Part shown: piece after piece, positions 17,062 to 24,694 of the stretch
Layout of the letters: each line of letters begins with the position of its first letter
Position numbering within the stretch: the first letter of the stretch is position 1
Assembly: GCF_028737205.1 (NCBI RefSeq)
Contig: NZ_JAQZAL010000006.1
Coordinates: 153,226-217,225 of the forward strand
Source of the DNA: Actinomycetospora lutea
GTDB taxonomy: Bacteria > Actinomycetota > Actinomycetes > Mycobacteriales > Pseudonocardiaceae
DNA length: 64,000 nucleotides
Direction: 5' to 3'
Made by a program: the position numbers and the translations under genes
Notes under the pieces: generated by a model
Databases searched by the model: none
Told to the model about the DNA's origin: nothing
Seen by the model: only the letters and a program-made list of their open reading frames with translations

Positions 17062-18750
17062 TCACCCCAGGTGGTGCAGGCGGGTCAGGGGCAGGTCGGC
17101 AGCGTGGTGCAGCGGCACCTCGCGGCCGTCGATCCGCACCGGTGCCGGCTCGCCGGGGATCTCGACGTGCGGCGTCGCGGTGTTGAACAGCATGTCGGCC
17201 GACCCGAGGCCCCGGCTCCCGGCCACGGGCGTGTAGCGCGGCCCGGAGGGCAGGGCGGCGCGGGCCGCGGGGTCGTCCAGGCACGCCGCGGCGACGAACT
17301 GGTGCGCGAGACGGGCCGGCGCGCCGCCGCGCGCCCCGTGGAAGCCGCGCATCCGGCGGGGCTGCGTGAGCCGGGTCGACCCCGATCCCGACCCGGCCGC
17401 CCCCCAGGCGACGAACCCCGACTTGATCACCAGCTCGGGGGTCGCGCCGAACCACGCCGGCGACCACAGCACGATGTCGGCGATCCGCCCGGCCCGCAGC
17501 GAGCCCACGTGGCCGGCGAGACCGTGCGCGACCGCCGGGTTGTGCGTGAGCTTGGCCAGGTAGCGCAGCACCCGGGCGTTGTTCGCGACGTCGGGGCCGG
17601 TCTCGCCGGCGAGGTGGGCCTGCACGTGGGCGAGCTGCCAGGTGCGGCGCACGGTCTCGCCGATGCGGCCCATGCCCAGCGCGTCGGAGTTGACGATCGC
17701 GATGGCGCCGTCGTCGTGCAGCCGGTTCTCCGCGGCGATGGCGTGCTCGCGGATGCGGCTCGCGGCGATGCTGCGGTCGCTGGGCAGGTCGGGGTGCCCG
17801 CGGTGCACGGTCATCGTCATCGGTCCCAGCTCGCGCACCGTCGCCGCGGTCAGCGGGAGCGTGGGCGTCGTGGAGGACGTCAGCACGGAGTCGAGCCCGA
17901 CGATGCGCAGCAGGTCGGGGTGCCCGCCGCCGCCCTCGACGTGGTAGGCGTGCACCGTGCGTCCGCCGATCGCGTCGAGCGTGTCGTCGAGGTAGCCCGA
18001 CTCGTTCAGGGTGTCGGTGTGCAGGGCGACGGGCAGGTCGGCCCGGTCGGCGACGCCGAGGCAGGTGTCGACGGCGTCCGGGCCGGCGCCCCAGTCCTCG
18101 TGGACCTTGAACCCGCCGGCCCCGGCGAGCACCGCCCGCTCGAGCAGCTCCGCCGAGCCGGACGAGCCGCGGGCGAGGAACGCGGCGTTCACCGGCGCGC
18201 CGGTCCAGGAGGCCATCAGCGTGTGCAGGTTGGGCGCCGGGTTGGCGCCGACGTCCCAGACACCGCCGATGCCCATGCCGACCAGCGTCGTCACCCCGGT
18301 GGACAGGGCCACCGGCGCCAGGTCGGCGTTCGAGAGGTGCACGTGGGAGTCCACGGCGCCGGGCGTCGCGAGGAGGCCCTCGCCCGGCACCATCGCCGTG
18401 TGGGCGTCGACGACGAGCTCGACGCCGTCCTGCACGTCGGGGTTCCCGGCACGGCCCACGCCCACGATCCGCCCGTCCTTGACCCCGATCGACGTCTTCC
18501 GGATGCCGAGCACGGGGTCGAGCAGCAGGACCCCGAGCACGACGAGGTCGAGGGCGCTGTCCCGGGGTGCGCGGTCGGCGACGAGCGCGCCCTGGCGGGC
18601 GGTCTTGCCGCAGCCGCCGAGCATCTCCTCGCCCGGTTCGGTGTCGTCGGCGGTGACCTCGACCCAGAGGTCGGTGTCGCCGAGGCGCACGCGGTCGCCG
18701 GTGGTGGGGCCGTAGAGGCGGGTGTACTCGGCGCGGTCCATGGCGGTCAT
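17062..18750 (-). CDS. ureC: Urease alpha subunit, divergent
   Basis: A 562-residue urease catalytic subunit. All metal-centre residues of classical urease can be matched: H136 and H138 (SHVH), carbamylated lysine K215 (FKVHED), H217, H244 (ALHTDTLNESG), H270 (AYHVEG) and D356 (NSDALGMGR). The mobile flap, normally VCHHLD, reads TVHRGH, so the flap cysteine is replaced (by valine in my alignment) while a histidine is kept at 316. ATG at 18750 overlaps the ureAB stop. No ureD, ureE, ureF or ureG is within the window, so nickel loading must depend on genes elsewhere. Probably urea to ammonia and carbamate, but a related amide substrate is possible given the neighbouring amidohydrolase. Confidence 0.88.
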   Translation of the reverse strand: MTAMDRAEYTRLYGPTTGDRVRLGDTDLWVEVTADDTEPGEEMLGGCGKTARQGALVADRAPRDSALDLVVLGVLLLDPVLGIRKTSIGVKDGRIVGVGRAGNPDVQDGVELVVDAHTAMVPGEGLLATPGAVDSHVHLSNADLAPVALSTGVTTLVGMGIGGVWDVGANPAPNLHTLMASWTGAPVNAAFLARGSSGSAELLERAVLAGAGGFKVHEDWGAGPDAVDTCLGVADRADLPVALHTDTLNESGYLDDTLDAIGGRTVHAYHVEGGGGHPDLLRIVGLDSVLTSSTTPTLPLTAATVRELGPMTMTVHRGHPDLPSDRSIAASRIREHAIAAENRLHDDGAIAIVNSDALGMGRIGETVRRTWQLAHVQAHLAGETGPDVANNARVLRYLAKLTHNPAVAHGLAGHVGSLRAGRIADIVLWSPAWFGATPELVIKSGFVAWGAAGSGSGSTRLTQPRRMRGFHGARGGAPARLAHQFVAAACLDDPAARAALPSGPRYTPVAGSRGLGSADMLFNTATPHVEIPGEPAPVRIDGREVPLHHAADLPLTRLHHLG

Positions 18751-19337
18751 CGCGAGGCACCTCCGAGTCGGACCGCGCTCGCCGCCCGCGTCGCCCCGAC
18801 CTCGACGCGCACGGCGGTGCCCGCGGCGAGGTCGAGGCGCAGGTGCGCGGGGTCGGTGCCGTCGGCGACGTCCACCCGCAGCCGGCGGTTGAGCCGGTCG
18901 AGCGGGACGTGCGAGCTCACCCAGACCGCCTGGTCGCCGTCGTTGCACAGCACGACGTCGTGGCGGTCGCGGCCCGGCGCGAGCTCGATCGTCCCGGTCG
19001 CGGGGCGCACGGCACCGGGAGCGTCGGCCTCCGGCGGGCCGAACGGGCGGTCGACGTGCACGAGCGTCGTGCCGTGCGGGAAGAGCGCCTCGACCTGCAG
19101 CGACGGCACGGCGGCGGTGACGCCGTCGACGAGCTGGTCGGGGGTGACGACCTCGCGGGCGCGGCGCACCACGTCGTCGAGGTCGTGGCCGTCCCAGGCC
19201 AGCTCGCAGATCTCGTCGCAGACCAGCGCCACCGCCTCGGCGGCCCCCAGCACGGCATGGCGCGCCAGACGCCGGCGCGCGAGCTCGGCCGCGCTGTGCA
19301 GCAGCACTCTCTCCTGCTCGCGCGGGGTGAGGTGCAC
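18747..19337 (-). CDS. ureAB: Fused urease gamma-beta subunit
   Basis: A 196-residue fusion. Residues 1-100 match UreA: MHLTPREQERVLLHSAAELA, then DEICELAWDGHDLDDV and a VQVEALFPHGTTLVHVDRP end. Residues about 110-196 match UreB: GTIELAPGR, CNDGDQAVWVSSHVPLDRLN and AGTAVRVEVGATR. The usual UreB segment with the HYHF motif is changed here. GTG at 19337 follows GGGAGGA. It is first in the run ureAB-ureC-amidohydrolase-MHS and is divergent from a PucR regulator, which suggests control by purine or nitrogen status. UreAB fusions are known in actinomycetes. Confidence 0.88.
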   Translation of the reverse strand: MHLTPREQERVLLHSAAELARRRLARHAVLGAAEAVALVCDEICELAWDGHDLDDVVRRAREVVTPDQLVDGVTAAVPSLQVEALFPHGTTLVHVDRPFGPPEADAPGAVRPATGTIELAPGRDRHDVVLCNDGDQAVWVSSHVPLDRLNRRLRVDVADGTDPAHLRLDLAAGTAVRVEVGATRAASAVRLGGASR

Positions 19338-19425
19338 GGTGTCCTCCCGGTGCAGCGGTCGGCTGACCAGCGTGCCCGGGCGGACGTGGTCGACGGAAGG
19401 CGTGTTCGCCGCGTCCTGCCGGCTC

Positions 19426-19437
19426 TAGCTTGGGCAC
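19426..19437 (+). promoter_or_regulatory. -10 element of a probably leaderless pucR transcript
   Basis: TAGCTT (19426-19431) fits the actinobacterial TAnnnT -10 pattern and ends seven bases before the GTG start at 19438, so transcription would begin at or next to the start codon. No Shine-Dalgarno sequence is visible. The -35 region is not clear. The 100-base divergent gap should also hold the ureAB promoter. Confidence 0.45.
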
Positions 19438-20583
19438 GTGCACAATTGGGAGGACCTCGTGGCGCGGGTCGGCGACGACACCGACGCGCTGCGGACGGCG
19501 TTCCTGCGCCGGCTGCGCGACGTCCCCGCGTACGCCCGCGGCCTGGTGCCCGCCGCGCGCCTCGAGGCCGACGCCGACGAGACGTTCGCCTACCTGCTCG
19601 GGCGCCTCGCCGGGCGTGCGGTGCCCGACCGGCTGGTCGCGGTGGGGCCGGCGATCGGCCGCGACCGGGCCCGGCGCGGCGTGCCGCTCGACGATCTGCT
19701 CACCGCGGTCCGCCAGGACTTCCGGGTGCTGTGGGAGGCGTTCCGGGCCCGCGCCGACCCGGACGAGGCCGCGCTGCTCGTGGACCACGTGCAGACCGTG
19801 TGGTCGGTGGTCGAGGAGTACTCCACGCGCATCCGGGTCGCCTACCAGGAGGAGCAGGCGATCCTGGCCCGGGAGCGCCAGGGCGAGCGGACCGCGCTCG
19901 TCGCCGCCCTGCTCGCGGCCGACGACCCCGCGCCCGAGGACGTGACCCGGGTGGCGATCGCGCTGCAGGTGGCGGAGGACGCCGACGTCCTGGTCGTCGC
20001 GGCGGCGGGCGAGGACGGCGCGGCGCTGCGGCGGGCGGCCGACCGGTTCGCCGGCGACGGCCGGCCCGTCCACGTGCAGCCCACCGGCCGGCACAGCGTG
20101 CTGCTCGCGCGGTGGGACGGGCCGGAGGGCGCGCCGGTGCGCGCGGCGCTCGAGGGGGTGCGCTGCGGGGTGGGCCCGACGGCGCACGGGCTCGCCGACG
20201 TCCCGCGCAGCGCGCGGCTGGCCGCGGAGCTCGCCGACGTCACCGCGGGCGGCCCCGTCGTACCGCGGACCCTCGCCTCGGTCTGGCTCCCGCTCGCGGC
20301 CGCGCGCCTCGGGGACGTCCGCGCGGACCTGGTGACCGCCGAGCTCGGCGGCCTCGCGGACGTGACGCCCGCGGAGCGGGAGCGCCTGGTGGCGACGGTG
20401 CGGCGGTTCGCCGTGGACGGCTCGGTGCGGGACACCGCGGCGGCGCTCTACTGCCACCGCAACACGGTGCTCAACCGCCTGCGGCGCGTCGCCGAGCTCA
20501 CCGGACGCGACGTCACCGTGCCGGCCGACGCCGCGGTCCTGCTGCTGGCGCTGGCGAGCGATCGTGGCGGCCCTGACGTCTGA
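19438..20583 (+). CDS. PucR-family transcriptional regulator
   Basis: A 381-residue protein. The C-terminal PucR helix-turn-helix is clear: VRRFAVDGSVRDTAAALYCH followed by RNTVLNRLRRVAELTGRD at about 320-365. The N-terminal half (residues 20-150) resembles the RsbT co-antagonist-like helical domain often found in such proteins. PucR relatives respond to purine-catabolism or other nitrogen compounds. Divergent placement next to ureAB makes it the probable regulator of the urease-like operon. The start is GTG 19438 on a leaderless message. Confidence 0.85.
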   Translation: MHNWEDLVARVGDDTDALRTAFLRRLRDVPAYARGLVPAARLEADADETFAYLLGRLAGRAVPDRLVAVGPAIGRDRARRGVPLDDLLTAVRQDFRVLWEAFRARADPDEAALLVDHVQTVWSVVEEYSTRIRVAYQEEQAILARERQGERTALVAALLAADDPAPEDVTRVAIALQVAEDADVLVVAAAGEDGAALRRAADRFAGDGRPVHVQPTGRHSVLLARWDGPEGAPVRAALEGVRCGVGPTAHGLADVPRSARLAAELADVTAGGPVVPRTLASVWLPLAAARLGDVRADLVTAELGGLADVTPAERERLVATVRRFAVDGSVRDTAAALYCHRNTVLNRLRRVAELTGRDVTVPADAAVLLLALASDRGGPDV

Positions 20584-20617
20584 CGCCGGCGTGGCCGCCG
20601 GGCTGGAACACCCCGGT

Positions 20618-20683
20618 CGGCGTGTCGCGCGAGCGAGGATGTGGCGATCCTGGCGTCACATGCGAGCGATGCCGCATCGCTCG
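20618..20683. repeat. 66-base dispersed palindromic repeat, copy 1
   Basis: This 66-base element recurs at 44916-44981 with only five mismatches. Its 3' part (20663-20683) is a perfect palindrome with 10-base arms around one base (arms CGAGCGATGC and GCATCGCTCG). It lies between the convergent pucR and iclR stops, where a bidirectional terminator is expected. Confidence 0.85.
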
Positions 20684-20691
20684 TACCGGGG

Positions 20692-21420
20692 CTACGCCAG
20701 GAGCGGGGCCAGTTCGGCGGCGTGGTCGCGCAGGAGGTCGATGAGTTCGGCGTTCGGGGCCGCGACGCGGTCGGCGGGCCCGGTGAGCGCGAGGCCCGCG
20801 ACGAGGCGCCCGTCGCCCGGCGCGCGGATGGCCACGGCGAGGCAGCCCAGGGCGGCGTGGAACTCCCCGCACTGGCGGGCGACGCCCGACTCGCGCACCT
20901 CGGCGAGCAGCGTGCGCAGGCGCTCCGGGTCGACGGTGGTGTGCGGGGTCAGGCGGGCCAGGGGGCCGTCGGGGAGGTCGTGCTCGGCGAGCAGGAGGCG
21001 CCCGAGACCGGTCGCGTGCGGGTGGCGGGAGAGCTCGTCGGCGTCGGTCGGGGGGTGGTCGGGGTCCGGGTCGAGGAACTGCAGGCGGTGGCGGTCGAAC
21101 GCGACGAGATGCGCGCCCCAGCGCACGCGCTCGCGCAGGCGGCGCATCACCGTGCGCGCGGCGGTGGGCGTGGCGAGGGGGAGCGGGGCGAGGTTGGCGC
21201 TGCGCCGGCCGAGGGCGAAGCCGCCCAGGTCGGGCAGGCGCACGAGGTACTCCTCGGCGACCAGCAGGTTGAGCAGCCGGTAGGTCGTGGCGGGCGGGAT
21301 GCGCAGCGCGGTCGAGATCTCCTTGGCGGTGATCCCGACGCCGGCGGCCGCGACCTCCTCGAGGATGAGCAGCGCGCTGCGCACCGCCTGGGGCTGGCGA
21401 CCGCTGATCGGCGAGGTCAC
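20692..21420 (-). CDS. IclR-family transcriptional regulator
   Basis: A 242-residue protein with an N-terminal winged helix (AVRSALLILEEVAAAGVGIT to residue about 75, including IPPATTYRLLNLLVAEEYL) and an IclR effector domain with the GLGRLLLA and CGEFHAALGCLAVAI segments. GTG at 21420 overlaps the stop of the APC permease gene as GTGA, so the two are co-transcribed. It probably regulates amine or amino-acid uptake by the adjoining permeases; binding to the dyad array at 22952-23072 is possible but unproven. Confidence 0.87.
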   Translation of the reverse strand: MTSPISGRQPQAVRSALLILEEVAAAGVGITAKEISTALRIPPATTYRLLNLLVAEEYLVRLPDLGGFALGRRSANLAPLPLATPTAARTVMRRLRERVRWGAHLVAFDRHRLQFLDPDPDHPPTDADELSRHPHATGLGRLLLAEHDLPDGPLARLTPHTTVDPERLRTLLAEVRESGVARQCGEFHAALGCLAVAIRAPGDGRLVAGLALTGPADRVAAPNAELIDLLRDHAAELAPLLA

Positions 21421-22895
21421 CGCGGCGGTGCGGACGTCGGGGCGCCGAGGACGTCGGCGGTGGTGGTCTCGTCGTAGACACCCATGCCGCGCAGGGCGGC
21501 GGCGCGGCGGACCCGGAGCACGAGCCACCCGCCGGCCCCGACGGCGACGAGCGCGGCGACGGTGATCAGGAGCCCGGTGCCGGCGTTCGCCAGCACCACG
21601 ACCAGGATCGCGACGAGCGCCGCCGACGCGAGCACCGCGGCCACCACGATGCCGCGGGTCAGCTCGCCGATCCGGGCCAGGAAGCGGGGCGCGGCGACGC
21701 ACACGAGCAGGTAGGCGGCGAGGAAGCCCAGGGTCGCCACCGACACCAGCGCGCCGAAGACCGTCGCGGGCGGCACCCCGGCGAGGGTGCCGACGACCAC
21801 CACGGCGGCGATGACGGGCACGGCGACCGTGACCGCGACCGCGGGCGTGAGGTGGCGCCGGTGGGTCCGCCCCAGCACCGCGGGCGCCACGCCCTCGCGG
21901 GCCAGCGAGAACAGCACGCGCACCAGCGTGTTCAGCGCCGCCAGCGCGCACGCGCCGAAGGAGGCGACGATCCCGAGGTCCATGAGCACCGACGCCCAGC
22001 TGAGGTCGTCGACCCCGCCCACGCCGGTCGGCGGGCTCGTGGCCCCCTCGGTGGCGCCGGGGGCGGCGAGGACCACGAGGGTCGCCACCAGGTAGAGCAC
22101 CGCGGTGACGCCGGCCGTCGCGAGGATCGCGCGGGGCACCGACGCGAACGGCCGCCGCGCCTCCACGCCCAGCGAGGCGGCGCTGTCGAACCCGATGAAC
22201 GCCGCGAGCGCCGGGAGCACGCCGACGGCCACACCGCCGACACCGCCGACACCGCCGACCCCGCCGCCCGCACCGCCGCCGACCGGTGGGGCCGGCACGG
22301 TCGGGGCCGTCGTGAGGGCGAGCGCGACGAGCACCACCAGGATGAGGCCGATCGAGGCCGCCTCGATCACGAGCATGACGCGCCCGGCCAGCCGCACCCC
22401 GCGGATCGCGCACACCGCGGCGGTGATCGCCAGGGCGACGACGAGCACCACGCCGGTGCCGGCGGCGACCGCGCCGGTGTCGGCGGCGGGGCCCGAGAGC
22501 AGGCGCGCGAGCAGGGCGCCGCCGTACCAGGACGCCCCGGAGAGCGCGACGGCGACGAGCACCCCGTAGCCGACGATCATCGCCACCGCGCACGCGTAGG
22601 CGCCGCCGGCCCCGAGCCCCTTGGCGGTGAAGCTGTACAGGCCGCCGGCCGCGGCCATCCGCCGCGCGAACGCCGTGATGCACGCAGCGACCAGCCCGAC
22701 CACCACCGCGGCGATCGCGAACGACCACGGGGCCCCGCTGCCCGCGACGGCGATGACGAGCAGGGGCGTCGAGGCCATCGCGCCGGCCGGGGCCGTCGTC
22801 GCCACCGACTGCGCGAACACCCCGAGCGGACGCAGCGCGCGACGGTGCAGGCCGGCGACGGGCGAGCGCGAGCGCAGCCCGGGAATGCGCGCCAT
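21417..22895 (-). CDS. APC-superfamily amino acid/amine permease
   Basis: A 492-residue permease with about 12-14 predicted membrane helices; the first includes FAQSVATTAPAGAMASTPLL and a later one LAAFIGFDSAASLGVEARRP, the FExx-like APC motif. A short glycine-valine repeat (GGVGGVGGVGG, bases near 22230-22262) lies in a loop and comes from a small tandem repeat in DNA. The start used is ATG 22895; GTG codons upstream at 22904 and 22910 are possible. It shares an operon with the IclR gene and is divergent from a second APC permease that precedes a copper amine oxidase. Confidence 0.85.
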   Translation of the reverse strand: MARIPGLRSRSPVAGLHRRALRPLGVFAQSVATTAPAGAMASTPLLVIAVAGSGAPWSFAIAAVVVGLVAACITAFARRMAAAGGLYSFTAKGLGAGGAYACAVAMIVGYGVLVAVALSGASWYGGALLARLLSGPAADTGAVAAGTGVVLVVALAITAAVCAIRGVRLAGRVMLVIEAASIGLILVVLVALALTTAPTVPAPPVGGGAGGGVGGVGGVGGVAVGVLPALAAFIGFDSAASLGVEARRPFASVPRAILATAGVTAVLYLVATLVVLAAPGATEGATSPPTGVGGVDDLSWASVLMDLGIVASFGACALAALNTLVRVLFSLAREGVAPAVLGRTHRRHLTPAVAVTVAVPVIAAVVVVGTLAGVPPATVFGALVSVATLGFLAAYLLVCVAAPRFLARIGELTRGIVVAAVLASAALVAILVVVLANAGTGLLITVAALVAVGAGGWLVLRVRRAAALRGMGVYDETTTADVLGAPTSAPPR

Positions 22896-22951
22896 GCGTG
22901 CCACGACCGACACCGTAGAGCCCGGAGGCCGTCGCGCGAAGGACCGGAGAA

Positions 22952-23072
22952 GGGCCGAACGAGAATCGGGCACGAGCCATTCTCGTTCGGCCCGCGGAAA
23001 CGATGCACCGTTCTCCGTTCGGAGAATCCCGCAGGTGGGGGCGCGGCGCACCGAGAATGCGGATCTCATTCT
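22952..23072. promoter_or_regulatory. Array of related dyads between divergent permease genes
   Basis: The gap holds a long perfect inverted repeat with 15-base arms, GGGCCGAACGAGAAT (22952-22966) and its complement (22979-22993), then TTCTCC-GTTC-GGAGAA (23011-23026), then a looser GAGAAT...ATTCT pair (23053-23072). All share a TTCTC-n-GTTCGG-like half site. This looks like several operators for one regulator controlling both permeases, and lies outside any gene. Confidence 0.6.
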
Positions 23073-23176
23073 GCCTCGCGCAGCTCAACGAGGGGTTGAC
23101 CCCGCGGGAACGGCTCCGCAAACGTGACCCGCGACATTTCCTCGGTCCCCTCCACCGTTCCTCTCCGGGAGTCGCC

Positions 23177-24649
23177 ATGGCTGCACCCGCCGAATCCGCC
23201 GCGCCGGCATCCCGTCTCTCCGGCACCCTCGGCGTGGGTTCGATCGTCTTCATGGTCATCGCCGCTGCGGCGCCGCTGACCGTCATCGCCGGCACCATCC
23301 CCCTGGGCGTCGGCGCCGGGAACGGCGCCGCGTTCCCGATGACCTTCGTGCTCTGCGCCGTCGTGCTGCTGCTGTTCGCGGTCGGGTTCTGCGCCATGAG
23401 CCCGCACGTCCCCGACGCCGGCGCCTTCTTCACCTACATCCGCCACGGCCTGGGCCGCCCCCTCGGGCTCGGCGCCGCGTTCCTCGCCCTCGCCACCTAC
23501 ACCGCGGTCCAGGCCGCGGTCTACGGCTACATCGGCGCGGCGATCGACGAGCTCGTCGCGAGCCTCGGCGGCCCGAGCGTGCCCTGGTGGGTCTGGACGC
23601 TCGCCGTCGTCGCGATCGTCGGCGTGCTCGGCTACCGCCACATCGAGCTCTCGAGCCGCGTGCTGGGTGTGCTGCTGCTGGCCGAGATCGCCATCGTGCT
23701 GGTGCTCGACGTCGTCGTCTTCGCCAGCGGCGGCGGCCCCGGCGGCCTGTCCACCGCGCTGTTCGATCCCGCGCAGGTGATCTCCGGCGAGGTCGGCATC
23801 GCGATCATGTTCGCGATCGCGAGCTTCATCGGCTTCGAGGCCACCGCGGTGTTCCGCGACGAGGCCCGCGACCCGCAGCGCACGATCCCGCGCGCCACCT
23901 ACCTCGCGCTCGTCGTCGTCGGCGTCTTCTACGCGGTGTCGACCTGGGCGATCGTCTCGGCCTGGGGCGACGAGGCCGCCGTCACCGAGTCGGCCGCGAA
24001 CCCGGCCACGTTCCTGCTCACCACGGTGACGAACTGGCTCGGCCCGACCGGCGGGCTCATCGTCACGATCCTGCTGGTCACGAGCCTCTTCGCCGCGATC
24101 CTCGCGTTCCACAACGTGGCCGCGCGCTACTGGTACGCGCTCGGCGGGCACGGCGCCTTCCCCGGTGCGGTCGCCCGCACCCACACCCGGCACGGCTCGC
24201 CGCACATCGCGTCGCTGGCGCAAACGATCCTCGCCGCGCTGCTCGTCATCGTGTTCGCGCTCGCCGGGCTCGACCCCGTCGCCCAGGTCTTCGCCTGGAT
24301 GGCCGGCACCGCGACGCTCGGCGTCCTCGTCCTCATGGTGCTCACCTGCGTGGCCGTGCTCGCCTTCTTCGCCCGCAGCCGCGTCGACCGGCGGGTGTGG
24401 CACACCCGCATCGCCCCGGCCCTGGGCCTCGTCGGCCTGCTGGTCTGCCTCGTGCTGACCATCCGCAACTTCCCGACCCTCATCGGCGGCTCGACCGGCC
24501 TCGCGCTCGCGATCGGTGCCGTCCTCGTCGTCGTCTTCCTCGCGGGCGTCGTCGTCGCCCTGGTCCGGCCCGCGGTGTCCGGCTTGTCCGGAACCGATTC
24601 CGTGACTCCCGGCGGTGTCCACGGCGACACTCCCCGCGAGAACGTCTAG
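23177..24649 (+). CDS. APC-family amine/amino acid permease
   Basis: A 490-residue membrane protein with about 12 helices; LSGTLGVGSIVFMVIAAAAP begins helix 1 and the FASFIGFEATAVFRDEARDP region (read here as IASFIGFEATAVFRDEARDP) is the APC family signature. Start is ATG 23177. It is followed 45 bases later by a copper amine oxidase gene on the same strand, so the likely role is import of a primary amine such as phenylethylamine, tyramine or histamine for oxidation. The specific amine cannot be read from sequence. Confidence 0.87.
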   Translation: MAAPAESAAPASRLSGTLGVGSIVFMVIAAAAPLTVIAGTIPLGVGAGNGAAFPMTFVLCAVVLLLFAVGFCAMSPHVPDAGAFFTYIRHGLGRPLGLGAAFLALATYTAVQAAVYGYIGAAIDELVASLGGPSVPWWVWTLAVVAIVGVLGYRHIELSSRVLGVLLLAEIAIVLVLDVVVFASGGGPGGLSTALFDPAQVISGEVGIAIMFAIASFIGFEATAVFRDEARDPQRTIPRATYLALVVVGVFYAVSTWAIVSAWGDEAAVTESAANPATFLLTTVTNWLGPTGGLIVTILLVTSLFAAILAFHNVAARYWYALGGHGAFPGAVARTHTRHGSPHIASLAQTILAALLVIVFALAGLDPVAQVFAWMAGTATLGVLVLMVLTCVAVLAFFARSRVDRRVWHTRIAPALGLVGLLVCLVLTIRNFPTLIGGSTGLALAIGAVLVVVFLAGVVVALVRPAVSGLSGTDSVTPGGVHGDTPRENV

Positions 24650-24694
24650 CCAGCGACCCGTCCCGACATCGCCCCCGACAGGAGGTCTGCCCGC

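Noticed and set aside
22230..22262. Short tandem repeat in the APC permease as a CRISPR-like or regulatory repeat
   Set aside because: It is a small in-frame GGC/GTC repeat encoding a Gly-Val loop.
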